Part shown: positions 6,557 through 15,166 of the stretch, in pieces | How positions within the stretch are numbered: the stretch's first letter is position 1 | Layout of the letters: each line of letters opens with the position of its first letter | Assembly: GCA_038216025.1 (NCBI GenBank) | Contig: JBBQQK010000004.1 | Location: forward strand, 1-32,917 | Origin: JBBQQK01 sp038216025 | GTDB lineage: Bacteria; Patescibacteriota; UBA1384; XYA2-FULL-43-10; 1-14-0-10-43-13 | Direction: 5' to 3' | Length of the DNA stretch: 32,917 nt | Made by a program: the position numbers and the translations under genes | The notes under the pieces: model-generated | Databases searched by the model: none | Seen by the model: only the letters and a program-made list of their open reading frames with translations | What the model was told of the DNA's origin: nothing

Positions 6557-8205
6557 TTCAGTATACTTTTCTAATAATAGTGATTACATTAAGCTTGCTT
6601 CTGGGAGGAGCAGTTCTTCTAACTAACAAAAAATCACGTACAAATATCTATTACTTTCTTACCTCAACTTCCATTTCAATCTGGGTGTTATCAAGTTACT
6701 TGACTTACAATGATCGTTTTTCAAATCATGCCACGCTGATGGGACGACTCAATTTTTCGGTAGTTGCATTATTTTTTGTTTCAATTTACGCTTTTTCAAG
6801 AAATTTTCCTGAAATTTCCAAATTTCAACTTAAAAACAGGATATTTATTTTCACAGGTATAATACTCTCAATTCTTTCCCTTTCTTCAAACTTGATTGTT
6901 AAAAAGGTATTAGTTACAAATACTAGAACATGGGAATTTGGACCTCTTGAGTACATTTATTATTTTTATGGCATCACCGCTGCCTTGCTTGTAGTCTTTG
7001 GAATATGGTTCAAGTATAAAAAAAGCTCGAATACTCAAAAAATTCAAATCAGACTAATGATCGCAGGCATTGCCCTCGTCGCAGCCCTCAACATAATATT
7101 CAATATACTAGTCCCAATATTTTACACTACGTTAAACATATATTGGATCGGTGATTATTCTCTTGTATTTCTGCTAGGATTTACCGCATACGCAATCACA
7201 AAGCATCATATGTTTAACATCCGCGTGATAGCCACAGAAACCACAGTGATTTTGATCTCGATAGGACTCATCGTTGAAATTTTCTTGACAGAAAGAAAAG
7301 AGCTGATTCTCTTGAAAGCAATCGTTTGGCTCCTGGCTACATACGGTGGTTATGCCCTAATCAAGTCAGTCAAAAAGGAAATCAAGCAGAAGGAAGAGCT
7401 TCAGAAATTGTACAAAGATCTTGAGGATGCCAATAAGCATCTCAAGGAGCTTGATGAAACCAAGGATAACTTCCTCTCCATGGCGGCGCATGAGCTTAAT
7501 ACACCTATCTCTGCCATTGAGGGCTACCTTTCTATGATCGTGGACGAAAAGATGTGCGGGCCTCTCAACGCAAAGGCAAACAGCTATCTAGGCAATGTAT
7601 ACCAATCTTCAAAGCGGTTAGCCGCTTTGGTAAGAGACCTTCTCAATACTTCAAGAATCGAATCGGGCAGAATTCACTTGATTTACGAAGAAGCGCAAAT
7701 CGAGGACGTGGTTGACCAAGCTATCTCTGAAATAAAGATCAAGGCCGACAATGCCGGCCATAAGCTTATCTGGGAAAAGCCTAAAGCACTATTGCCAGTG
7801 ACTTTTCTAGATAGACCAAGAATCATCGAGGTTATCATTAACCTGCTTGCCAATGCTGTCAAATATACAGACACTGGAGGCAAAATTGAAGTAGAAACTC
7901 ACACTGATGGCAATAAAATCGTTGTCGCAGTTAAGGACAATGGTCGCGGCATTCCTAAAGATAAATACGATCATATTTTTGAAAAATTCGTGCAGGTAGA
8001 CGTCTTGAAAGATGAAGTCAAAGGAACAGGTCTTGGCATGTTTATCTCCAAGAATCTAATGGAGCTTCATAAAGGCAAGCTATGGTTCAAGAGTTCCATC
8101 GATACAGATGACCATGGCACAACATTTTACTTTTCACTGCCAATCTTGAAAACAAAGCCTGCCGATCCAAACGAAGGCCAAGGCGCTTTACTACAGACTA
8201 AATAA
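6547..8205 (+). CDS. Membrane sensor histidine kinase, orphan
   Basis: The start is the ATG at 6547, with GGAGG at 6537-6541; an upstream in-frame ATG at 6514 lacks such a site. The 552-residue product has about eight or nine membrane helices in its first 275 residues (7TM-type sensor), a short coiled coil, the HisKA box M-A-A-H-E-L-N-T-P (His315 as phosphoacceptor), an N box with N-A-V-K-Y near 436-439, D-N-G-R-G at about 464 and G-T-G-L-G-M near 493. All catalytic parts are intact. No response regulator is adjacent. It overlaps the UbiA-like gene by 10 bases and is followed 43 bases later by the DUF5663-like gene, suggesting one operon with the large His-rich protein. Confidence 0.9.
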   Translation: MELVQYTFLIIVITLSLLLGGAVLLTNKKSRTNIYYFLTSTSISIWVLSSYLTYNDRFSNHATLMGRLNFSVVALFFVSIYAFSRNFPEISKFQLKNRIFIFTGIILSILSLSSNLIVKKVLVTNTRTWEFGPLEYIYYFYGITAALLVVFGIWFKYKKSSNTQKIQIRLMIAGIALVAALNIIFNILVPIFYTTLNIYWIGDYSLVFLLGFTAYAITKHHMFNIRVIATETTVILISIGLIVEIFLTERKELILLKAIVWLLATYGGYALIKSVKKEIKQKEELQKLYKDLEDANKHLKELDETKDNFLSMAAHELNTPISAIEGYLSMIVDEKMCGPLNAKANSYLGNVYQSSKRLAALVRDLLNTSRIESGRIHLIYEEAQIEDVVDQAISEIKIKADNAGHKLIWEKPKALLPVTFLDRPRIIEVIINLLANAVKYTDTGGKIEVETHTDGNKIVVAVKDNGRGIPKDKYDHIFEKFVQVDVLKDEVKGTGLGMFISKNLMELHKGKLWFKSSIDTDDHGTTFYFSLPILKTKPADPNEGQGALLQTK

Positions 8206-8248
8206 TTATCATGCGAGTTTAAAGAAAATAAATTAGGAAGGAAATAAG

Positions 8249-8581
8249 ATGCAAAACGACGAAACTAACGATGACCTAAAGGAAGTAAAAGAAAAGACCA
8301 GCCAAGACATTTTTGAAGCGTTAGGGGCTACCGATCTTCCAGAAGACGAGAAAGGAGCGTTGTTGGGTAAAATGATTGAAGCCGTAGAAACCAGAGTGCT
8401 CACTAGAATCATCGAACTCCTGCCAGAAGAAGAAGCTAAAGCACTCAACAAGTTCGCCGAAGACGACGATTTTGAGTCAGCACAAAAACTTATGACCGAA
8501 AAAGTTCCTAATTTGGAGCAAATATACAAAGACGAGACCGAAAAGCTCCGAAATGAATTAATAGTCGACTTCTCGAAATAG
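8249..8581 (+). CDS. Small acidic helical protein, DUF5663-like
   Basis: A 110-residue, strongly acidic, all-helical protein without membrane segments. The centre (DLPEDEKGALLGKMIEAVET followed by RVLTRIIELLPEEEAK) and the pattern of a second helix pair ending VPNLEQIYKDETEKLRNELI resemble DUF5663-type proteins common in Patescibacteria; this is from memory of the family style and was not searched. A good ribosome binding site (AGGAAGG) precedes it. Its TAG stop is 7 bases from the next start, with AGGAGG spanning the gap, so it is coupled to the 929-residue protein. Confidence 0.6.
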   Translation: MQNDETNDDLKEVKEKTSQDIFEALGATDLPEDEKGALLGKMIEAVETRVLTRIIELLPEEEAKALNKFAEDDDFESAQKLMTEKVPNLEQIYKDETEKLRNELIVDFSK

Positions 8582-8588
8582 GAGGAAC

Positions 8589-11378
8589 ATGAGGAAAGAA
8601 GAACCAACACCAATACCGGATTTATCCGCTGAACAGAAAGCAGATATGGCGGAAAAGCTCAGAAATTGGATGGCGGAATCACCAGATGCAGAGCTAGAAC
8701 AGACAGATGAAAACAGTAAAAAAATCGACACAATAGAAGAACATGAGGATGACGAGCACGAAGCCAGAGTGGATGCCATATTAGAAGAAGAAAAAAATAA
8801 TAAAAAATTAATAAACAGAATCAAAAGGTCTCTGAAAAGAATTACTAGCGGAAAATCCTCAAAAAAATCAGCTGACCTCGATTACATAGATGATGATGAC
8901 GGAGAGATTGAGGATCTAGAAGAAGAAAATGCGGTTCAAGATATCCAAGAGGCAGAAACAGAAGATACACGAACGGGCAACGAGCGTTTGTCCGACGACT
9001 TTGACCATCTTAAAGAAGCTGCTGAGAAAAAAGGAATTACACAAAAAACCTTGAGCTGGTTGCAAAGAAACAGCTCCTTACGAATAGCAACCGGCACAGC
9101 TATAGCCGGCATTGCCGCTTTAACTGGCGGAGGCGTTGGTACCATGGCGGCTCGCATAGCTATGGGTGGGGTCAGTGGCGCAATTGGCCTTTCCGGCTTG
9201 CGTGCTGGCAAGAGAGAATCTGCTGCTGTTAAAGAATTTAACGAATCCTTTGGTTACAAAGAACTGCTAGACGAAAACGGCCAAGTTGATGTTGACAAAC
9301 TATCGAAAATAATTGAAAGAGACCACGAAGCGAGAGAGAAAGCTATTGAATTATATGCTTCTTTAACAGAGGTAGCCACAGCAAAGGGCATGCAGATAAA
9401 TTCTGTGCTTCGACAAAAAATCGAAGACGAAGAAAATAAGGCAAAGGAATTGGCAAATGGAAAAAACCTTCAAGCATATGTGCAAAAATATAAAAATTTA
9501 CACTGGGGAAAGAAACTTGCCTTAGGCGTAGGTCTATCCGTTGGCATGGGATTTTTAGGTGCTTACGTCGGAGCTGGCGTTGGTGCTGGTACTCTTGGCA
9601 GAATTTTGTTCTCTGGCGCAACACAACTTGGTATGGGTATTTTGCAAAAAACTCCAGAAGGAGCTTCATCTGCTTTTGCTCATTCAGACAAAATTGAAGC
9701 TTTAAAAAAGGCGTTGGAAGAAACTGGCGGTATCACTGAGGAAGATTCTGAGAATATACAAAATATCCGAGAAGGAGCTAGTAGCTCTAGATCGTGGGAT
9801 GTTTTTGTAGGCGCAGGATTAGGAGCAGGAGTACTAGCTACCATATCAATATTAACCAATCATCACTTCGAGCACTCAAACCACAGCTCAGAACATACTG
9901 CCGGCAATACAGACCAACCAGACTCATCTCCTGCTCCAGAACCTAGCGCAAAAGGTCCAGATAACGCTCCAGACCAAGATTCTCCTATTCCAAATCAGCC
10001 AAACGGAAGTCAACCGGAAGCTCAAAATCATGTAACTATTCACTCTAATAAATTTGATTCAGATAGCTCCAGCTTTACGGACGAAATCAACAAGGCAAAG
10101 GGCGAAATAGATACGACAGCTGGAGCAAGCGATAGATATGCTACAAAAATGGTTGAAGGACTCGAGGGAAAAGGGCAAATCAATTTCGCCAACCAAGCAG
10201 ACAAAGAAAACTTTATTCGAGGCATGTCACAAGCTTTGAGGGAACACGATGGATTTAAGGCGGATGGCTCCATTTCTGATGTGGATGCATTGAAACATGC
10301 AGATCCGCTCGAATTGGCCAAGCAAACAGCCGATCAAGTTAACAAAGGAGCAAAATTTGAAGGTGTTGACCACAATGCCATTGCAGCTATCAGAGATAGA
10401 ATTCATGGTGATGGCAATAGCCACAACATCGACAACCACACAACAGACAGCCATGGAAATCATGAGCAAGCCGCTCAACATTCAGATCACCATGATACAA
10501 ACAACGATGGCAGTCACGAGCCATCAGCGCACCATCAAGGCCATACATCGAACAATGATTTACATGGCAACGATACATCTAGCAATGAGCAGGAAGCTGC
10601 GTCGCAGCATGCAGAAAAGGCAGATCCAAGCGGTTTTAGATGGAAAGCTGGTCGTGTTGAAGATTACAACAAAGGAATAAAGCTTGACAAAGGTCAATTG
10701 CAGAGAATACTTGATAACAAGCTACTAAAACCAGATGCTCAGAATTACCTCGATAATCTAGTAAAAAGCGGAAGAATTGAACCAGATCAAGTCACCATAT
10801 CGAAAGATGGCAGCCATATCATGTTTGCAGATAAAGGATTGAGTAAAGATTTAGTTTGGGATACAAGTTTAAAGCCAAGAGGTTTTCTGGGCGGTCTATT
10901 CGGATCAAAACCACACGAAGTAGTTCAAGATGTGTTAAACCATCATAAATCAGGCTCGCACTTATCTTCTCACTTGGCGACAGAGCAAACACCGTATGAC
11001 CAAAGCGAACCGACCACAAACGAACCGCCAACTTCTCATGAGACAGAAGAGCCAAGACGCGTCATCTATGCTGCGTCCAAACCTCCCTTGGGAACCACTA
11101 CACCACAACCAAATGCCGGCGCAGACAATGCAGTTGACTCAAGTACAAGCACTCCTGAATCTACAATTGAGCCAACAGAACCACTCGAGCAGAAAGTTAA
11201 TACAGAAATATTGGATAGTATGGATAAGATAACCGAAGATGTATCCTACAAGGACATCCCCAAGGATTTTATAGAACAACAAAAAATTGAACACCCACAC
11301 TACAATGAGGGCCAAATACTACTTCAATACAAAAGCCAATTAAGACAAGAACTACTAAGATCGGCATCGGAAAAATAA
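8589..11378 (+). CDS. Large membrane protein with Gly-rich segments and a His-rich region
   Basis: A 929-residue protein I cannot assign. Residues 1-140 are very acidic, with a Lys/Arg patch near 72-93. Three hydrophobic Gly/Ala-rich segments follow (about 164-202, 309-352 and 403-423), which may be membrane helices or hairpins. Residues 424-480 are Pro/Ser/Asn-rich. Residues about 606-665 are rich in His, Asn, Asp and Ser (roughly 18 His in 60), suggesting divalent metal binding. A compact conserved-looking block (FRWKAGRVEDYNKG to GFLGGLFG) spans about 683-775, then comes a Thr/Pro-rich linker and a helical tail. No N-terminal signal peptide is seen. AGGAGG lies just before the ATG. It ends an operon with the histidine kinase. 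Confidence 0.75.
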   Translation: MRKEEPTPIPDLSAEQKADMAEKLRNWMAESPDAELEQTDENSKKIDTIEEHEDDEHEARVDAILEEEKNNKKLINRIKRSLKRITSGKSSKKSADLDYIDDDDGEIEDLEEENAVQDIQEAETEDTRTGNERLSDDFDHLKEAAEKKGITQKTLSWLQRNSSLRIATGTAIAGIAALTGGGVGTMAARIAMGGVSGAIGLSGLRAGKRESAAVKEFNESFGYKELLDENGQVDVDKLSKIIERDHEAREKAIELYASLTEVATAKGMQINSVLRQKIEDEENKAKELANGKNLQAYVQKYKNLHWGKKLALGVGLSVGMGFLGAYVGAGVGAGTLGRILFSGATQLGMGILQKTPEGASSAFAHSDKIEALKKALEETGGITEEDSENIQNIREGASSSRSWDVFVGAGLGAGVLATISILTNHHFEHSNHSSEHTAGNTDQPDSSPAPEPSAKGPDNAPDQDSPIPNQPNGSQPEAQNHVTIHSNKFDSDSSSFTDEINKAKGEIDTTAGASDRYATKMVEGLEGKGQINFANQADKENFIRGMSQALREHDGFKADGSISDVDALKHADPLELAKQTADQVNKGAKFEGVDHNAIAAIRDRIHGDGNSHNIDNHTTDSHGNHEQAAQHSDHHDTNNDGSHEPSAHHQGHTSNNDLHGNDTSSNEQEAASQHAEKADPSGFRWKAGRVEDYNKGIKLDKGQLQRILDNKLLKPDAQNYLDNLVKSGRIEPDQVTISKDGSHIMFADKGLSKDLVWDTSLKPRGFLGGLFGSKPHEVVQDVLNHHKSGSHLSSHLATEQTPYDQSEPTTNEPPTSHETEEPRRVIYAASKPPLGTTTPQPNAGADNAVDSSTSTPESTIEPTEPLEQKVNTEILDSMDKITEDVSYKDIPKDFIEQQKIEHPHYNEGQILLQYKSQLRQELLRSASEK

Positions 11379-11448
11379 AGGGCATACCAATCGCTTGCAT
11401 AATCACTCGTCTTATTGTAAGTTTTAATCATAATCGAAGGAGTAAAAA

Positions 11449-12018
11449 ATGAACGAAACACCAGCAAATATATTGCGCGCGATTGCCGGAGAATCAATGG
11501 CGCGCAACAAATATACTTATTTTGCATCAAGGGCAAAAAAAGACGGATATGAGCAAGTGGCAGCAATATTTCTTGAAACTGCGGAGAACGAAAAAGAACA
11601 CGCCAAGCGTTTGATGAAGCTGCTCTACAATTTAGACGAAGAAGCTAAATCAACTTTAGAAAACTTCGATTTTCCGGCAGTAAAAGACACTTCGATCAAT
11701 CTTGAACATGCTGCCGCCGGAGAGAATTTCGAATGGAAAACAATGTATCCGAATTTTGCCAAAAAAGCAAAAGAGGAAGGATATGACGAAGCCGCAAATG
11801 TTTTTACCGAAATCGGAGAAGTCGAAGAAGAACATGAAAAAAGATACTTGAAACTGAAAGAAAATATTGATAAAGGCATTGCTTTCAAACGTGACACAGA
11901 AGTAACATGGAGATGCCGTAATTGCGGATATATGCACAAAGGCACTGATGCACCAGAAATTTGTCCCGCGTGCTCCCACCCACAAGCTTATTTCGAATTA
12001 TTCACTGAAAATTATTAG
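11449..12018 (+). CDS. rbr: Rubrerythrin
   Basis: A 189-residue non-haem di-iron peroxidase that reduces hydrogen peroxide in anaerobes and microaerophiles. Residues 1-140 form the ferritin-like four-helix bundle with E15, E48-x2-H51 and E-E-x-H (about 126-129) as iron ligands. Residues 150-189 are the rubredoxin-like domain with C156-x2-C159 and C172-x2-C175, which passes electrons to the di-iron site. Both parts are complete. GAAGGAG precedes the ATG. It stands alone, with a strong terminator 9 bases after the stop. The redox partner is not nearby. Confidence 0.95.
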   Translation: MNETPANILRAIAGESMARNKYTYFASRAKKDGYEQVAAIFLETAENEKEHAKRLMKLLYNLDEEAKSTLENFDFPAVKDTSINLEHAAAGENFEWKTMYPNFAKKAKEEGYDEAANVFTEIGEVEEEHEKRYLKLKENIDKGIAFKRDTEVTWRCRNCGYMHKGTDAPEICPACSHPQAYFELFTENY

Positions 12019-12026
12019 ACAATATC

Positions 12027-12054
12027 AAAGAGCGCTCTATTTTGAGCGCTCTTT
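12027..12054 (+). terminator. Terminator after rubrerythrin
   Basis: AAAGAGCGCTC and GAGCGCTCTTT form a perfect 11-bp stem around TATTTT, right after the rubrerythrin stop codon. Confidence 0.8.
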
Positions 12055-12131
12055 GACTGTTCAGGACATACCGGTTTTTGGCTTTCCCTTAAGGCCAAGA
12101 ATCAAGTCTATCTTGAAAGGAAGTGAAGTCA

Positions 12132-12578
12132 GTGAGTATCGATCGATTGAGTCTAGAATTACCGGTGAACGACAGGAACCAATACAACAAATCAATCGTT
12201 GTATTAAGAAGAGCAGTGAATGGCTTATTAGCCAATACTCACTGCCTGGAAACTTACTACTCCGTAATGACGGCGTTGACAGAGATAGTCAGCAATTGCC
12301 AAGACCATGGGCATGACCCTACAATCAAGGCGATCGTTGAGAGAAACGGTCAATGTATCAGCTGCTGTGTCATAGCAAAAAGCCAAGCTAATAATCACGA
12401 CGTGATCTTTAAGCTTTTGCAAGAAGCCAAAGAGCTTCAGAGTAACAAAAAGCTTCAGTCAGAAATAGCACAAAGGGATTGCCTTCGAAAAAGAGGCACT
12501 CTACTCGTCCGGGCTTATGCAAGCAAAACCATCCAAATGGGTGATTGCTATTTTGTCTCTTTTTGTCACACAAGGTAA
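12132..12578 (+). CDS. RsbW-like GHKL ATPase domain protein, degenerate
   Basis: A 148-residue protein, GTG start at 12132 (AAAGGAA about 10 bases upstream; a GTG at 12123 is too close to it). The middle reads M-T-A-L-T-E-I-V-S-N-C-Q-D-H-G-H-D, which matches the N box of HATPase_c_2 anti-sigma-factor kinases such as RsbW (E-x3-N-x2-x-H-G). Near the end R-K-R-G-T-L-L-V-R-A-Y-A is like the G-rich lid region. The D-x-G-x-G box between them is not visible, and a Gln/Lys-rich helix takes its place, so ATP binding may be lost. No anti-anti-sigma factor or sigma factor lies nearby. It is flanked by terminators on both sides. Confidence 0.55.
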   Translation: MSIDRLSLELPVNDRNQYNKSIVVLRRAVNGLLANTHCLETYYSVMTALTEIVSNCQDHGHDPTIKAIVERNGQCISCCVIAKSQANNHDVIFKLLQEAKELQSNKKLQSEIAQRDCLRKRGTLLVRAYASKTIQMGDCYFVSFCHTR

Positions 12579-12609
12579 CCTCCGACCAAACTGGCCGGGG
12601 GCTTTTTTT
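12579..12609 (+). terminator. Terminator after the RsbW-like gene
   Basis: CTCCGACCA and TGGCCGGGG pair around AAC, with one mismatch and a wobble, and are followed by seven T. It starts within 4 bases of the stop codon. Confidence 0.8.
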
Positions 12610-12615
12610 AGAACA

Positions 12616-13422
12616 TTAACCTCGATAATCAATTGAAGTTGGATTTTCGCGAATAGCTTTGCTTATGGCAAAAGAAACAAAAGTAACCAAAGCCGCAGCA
12701 GAGAGTTCAATAATATAATATAGTTTTTGCTCAACCAATATTAGATCCGCCACTTTAGTGAATCCGCGGATAATTTTCTGGCTCTCTAGTTCAAGAGAAG
12801 AAGAAAGCTGTCCAATTATTTGCGGAATAACAAAATAAAGCATCGTTACGATAGAAGCGAGAACAAAGGCAATCAATAGAAAAGAAATGCCAAACCATTT
12901 GAGTTTCTGTTTCTTTGTTTTTCCGATTAGCCAAAAATGTAGAGCAAGCAATAACACTATCAAGATAAGATGACCACCCATATACATCGTAAAGTTTCGC
13001 ATGAAAGGAAATACCGGAAAGGCTTTGTTTTCAAGAGAATAAGTCTGGTCTGCCGGCAAGGTAATTTCAGCCGGCAGTTGACTGGCGAGCATGGAATAGC
13101 GAAGAATTACTTCGGATTTTCCGCTGGGTGACTCAGCAGCCGCATAAAACTGATCAACTAGATCCTCAGTGATAATTTGTAATTTGCTGGAGTCAATTTG
13201 CTCGTTCAGAACCTCGAGCATTGTTCCTTTATCAAAATCACTATTAGCTAGTACTATATTGTCCCTTATGGAGGCGACTACAACCTCGTAGGCATTGCTC
13301 TTGGATATTATTTTTTTTGCCTGTTTTGGAGATCCGAAAGCTAATTTCAGATTCAGAAGAACACAAAAAACAATAACACTGTTGATCAGTAAAAAGAAAA
13401 CAATAAATCTAATAAAACGCAT
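12616..13422 (-). CDS. Four-helix membrane protein of unknown function
   Basis: A 268-residue protein with one N-terminal helix (about 5-27), an extracytoplasmic region of roughly 115 residues (30-145) and three helices near 147-166, 174-200 and 232-256, ending in a short polar tail. This layout resembles small sensor or stress membrane proteins, but I see no known domain. No clear ribosome binding site precedes the ATG. It is the last gene before the terminator at 12579-12609, which faces it from the other strand. It starts 33 bases after the exonuclease gene and may share its transcript. Confidence 0.6.
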   Translation of the reverse strand: MRFIRFIVFFLLINSVIVFCVLLNLKLAFGSPKQAKKIISKSNAYEVVVASIRDNIVLANSDFDKGTMLEVLNEQIDSSKLQIITEDLVDQFYAAAESPSGKSEVILRYSMLASQLPAEITLPADQTYSLENKAFPVFPFMRNFTMYMGGHLILIVLLLALHFWLIGKTKKQKLKWFGISFLLIAFVLASIVTMLYFVIPQIIGQLSSSLELESQKIIRGFTKVADLILVEQKLYYIIELSAAALVTFVSFAISKAIRENPTSIDYRG

Positions 13423-13455
13423 GGGTATAAATATAATTAGTTAATCTAGCTACAA

Positions 13456-14109
13456 TTATACTACTTCTACAGGATTCGGCAAAGCATTATCGACGCTATC
13501 AAATATCATTCTTTTGTATACTTTTCTAGTCGCTTCGACGTCGCGTTTGCAATACTTGCAGATATCATCGCCTTTGCCAGCCAAAAAATAATCGTATACT
13601 TTGCTGCCATCAATACCCTCTTCTTTTGGCGATGAAATTCCTAGTGCCAAGCTTAGTTTGTGCAAGCCTGCTCCTCTTGCGCCCCATTTTTCCCACTCGC
13701 ACATAGTATCGAATATCGGACTATTCCTATAACGGGCAAAACTCAACTCCCGACTTGGACGCACACCAAGTATAATTGATCTTTTAAAGATAAACCGTAA
13801 GTCAAAGTCCATTATATTGTGACCGATGAAAAGATGGGCATCTTTTGCTATGGCCCAGAACTTTCGTAAAATTTCCTTCTCGTCCCCTGAAATGCATTCT
13901 GTTTCTTGATTGTCGACAGCATAAGCAATACAAAAAATTCGCCCAAATTCACCTTGAAAAGATGTGTTTCGAAAAAAAGTATCAAAGTCATTTGTCCCTT
14001 TGATCTCTTTTCCCCCATTTTTCTTTCTTGAGTCTTCCCACAAATTCTTTATAATCTCCATTTTTTCGCCAGGAGCCGGCAACGTTTCTATATCTAAAAA
14101 TAATTTCAT
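13456..14109 (-). CDS. DnaQ-fold 3'-5' exonuclease (PolB-proofreading type)
   Basis: A 217-residue nuclease with the three exonuclease motifs: D6-I-E8 in the first strand (FLDIETLPAPG), G-H-N at 96-98 with D101/D103 (ExoII), and Y186-x3-D190 (ExoIII, YCKRDVEATRKVY). This order and the LPAPG after motif I fit the predicted PolB-like exonuclease group (PF10108-like), separate from any polymerase. Such enzymes remove nucleotides from 3' ends using two metal ions. The cellular role is not known. It follows the coiled-coil gene by 27 bases in the same direction. Confidence 0.8.
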   Translation of the reverse strand: MKLFLDIETLPAPGEKMEIIKNLWEDSRKKNGGKEIKGTNDFDTFFRNTSFQGEFGRIFCIAYAVDNQETECISGDEKEILRKFWAIAKDAHLFIGHNIMDFDLRFIFKRSIILGVRPSRELSFARYRNSPIFDTMCEWEKWGARGAGLHKLSLALGISSPKEEGIDGSKVYDYFLAGKGDDICKYCKRDVEATRKVYKRMIFDSVDNALPNPVEVV

Positions 14110-14136
14110 TAATACAAATCTTCTTCCTATATAATT

Positions 14137-14529
14137 CTAACTTTCTTGATTATAGTTTCCCGAATTCTTTTTTGGCATAAGCCTGATGGAAACTTTGAAC
14201 TTTCTTTTAGCTCCGCTTGCATCTTGTATTTCGTCGGTATCGTCTTCCTTGAATACTTGAACAAGTTCTGCTGATAATATTTCTCTTAAAGTCGTAATCT
14301 CATCTGCGTTGCTTTTAATATCAGCAATCAATTTCTGATTTGGTTCACTTGATAAAACAGCATCTTTAACTTGTTTTTTCTTGTTTTGTACTTCTTTGAC
14401 TTCTTCTGTTACTTGCAGAAATTCAGCCGAATTTTCCAATTCCCCTTTAAGCATCTCTTTAGCTACACGAATCTCCTCTTCATACTTTTCAATCATTGCA
14501 ATTCTTTTAAGTACTGCTTCTAGTTCCAT
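14137..14529 (-). CDS. Coiled-coil protein of unknown function
   Basis: The frame can be extended to a TTG at 14541, but the sequence GGGAGGAACG directly before the ATG at 14529 is a ribosome binding site, so 130 residues (MELEAVLKRIAMIEKYEEE) are preferred. The protein is charged and helical, with long heptad-like runs through about residue 95, then a basic patch (AKRKFKVSIRLMPKK). No membrane segment or catalytic motif is seen. It leads the small operon that includes the exonuclease. Confidence 0.6.
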   Translation of the reverse strand: MELEAVLKRIAMIEKYEEEIRVAKEMLKGELENSAEFLQVTEEVKEVQNKKKQVKDAVLSSEPNQKLIADIKSNADEITTLREILSAELVQVFKEDDTDEIQDASGAKRKFKVSIRLMPKKNSGNYNQES

Positions 14530-14659
14530 CGTTCCTCCCAAGATTTAAGTAATTTATCAGTTTCAGAAAAATTATAGCAAGATATAAAGAAAACTCAAAG
14601 CGCTAAAAGAAGCGCAGCGAACTTATAACAAGACCGCAAACATCGTTGTTCAGCAAGCT

Positions 14660-14675
14660 ATACTGGATCCAGTAT
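14660..14675. promoter_or_regulatory. Perfect 16-bp palindrome, possible operator
   Basis: ATACTGGATCCAGTAT is perfectly self-complementary and has no loop, so it is better explained as a dimeric protein site than as an RNA hairpin. It lies in the 248-base gap between divergent genes, about 100 bases before the ATG at 14778. Nothing else is recognisable in that gap. Confidence 0.35.
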
Positions 14676-14777
14676 CGATATTTTTATTCAATTTTTAAAA
14701 AATTAATTGTCCACAAGAGCTTCTGTAAAAATTTTGGTATTCTAATTAATAGAGAGATATGCAAAGGAGGTTACGCC

Positions 14778-15107
14778 ATGAAGCTAGTCTCTACTAACTC
14801 AAATAAGAGCCAGAACAATCTCCACAAGTACGAGGTCCACATCAGGCGCTACTACCCCGAAAGCAAAGGGCCGGATGTCAAGATCAGGCGCTATGCAAAT
14901 CTGATCATCGACACCCTGATGATGGATCCCCGAGGCGTCAAAAAACAAAAGAGGGAGCTAGTGTTCCTTCAGCTCGTCAAAGAACAACGAAGAATCGATT
15001 ATCAAGCTTTTTACCTCGCCTGGGGCATCGCCCAGAATTATCTAACCGGCAATCCCCGCTTGGGCAGGCTACACGCCTGCTCTTCTTTTATATTTAATAA
15101 AAATTAA
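14778..15107 (+). CDS. Small basic protein of unknown function, GC-richer than neighbours
   Basis: The ATG at 14778 is preceded by AAAGGAGG (14763-14770) at ideal spacing; earlier in-frame starts have none. The 109-residue product is basic, with KYEVHIRRYYPES and RRYANLIIDTLMMDPRG early, then a helical region (KKQKRELVFLQLVKEQRR). I recognise no family. Codons are much richer in G and C than in flanking genes, which suggests transfer. The last 15 codons run through an intrinsic terminator hairpin (15062-15089), so the true stop may have been lost or the gene end is recent. Confidence 0.6.
   Translation: MKLVSTNSNKSQNNLHKYEVHIRRYYPESKGPDVKIRRYANLIIDTLMMDPRGVKKQKRELVFLQLVKEQRRIDYQAFYLAWGIAQNYLTGNPRLGRLHACSSFIFNKN
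15062..15089 (+). terminator. Terminator inside the end of the 14778 gene
   Basis: GGGCAGGC and GCCTGCTC pair (8 bp, one wobble) around TACAC and are followed by TTCTTTT. It overlaps the last codons of the upstream frame. Confidence 0.65.
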
Positions 15108-15166
15108 CAATCACACGCAATCAGAAGAGAGTAATTTATATTTGTAGAACGAAGGAGGTGATTTAT

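Noticed and set aside
10297..10680. 127-codon frame inside the 929-residue gene
   Set aside because: It is a +1 shadow of the His-rich region, rich in Thr/Met/Ile from CAT/GAT-type repeats, with no ribosome binding site.
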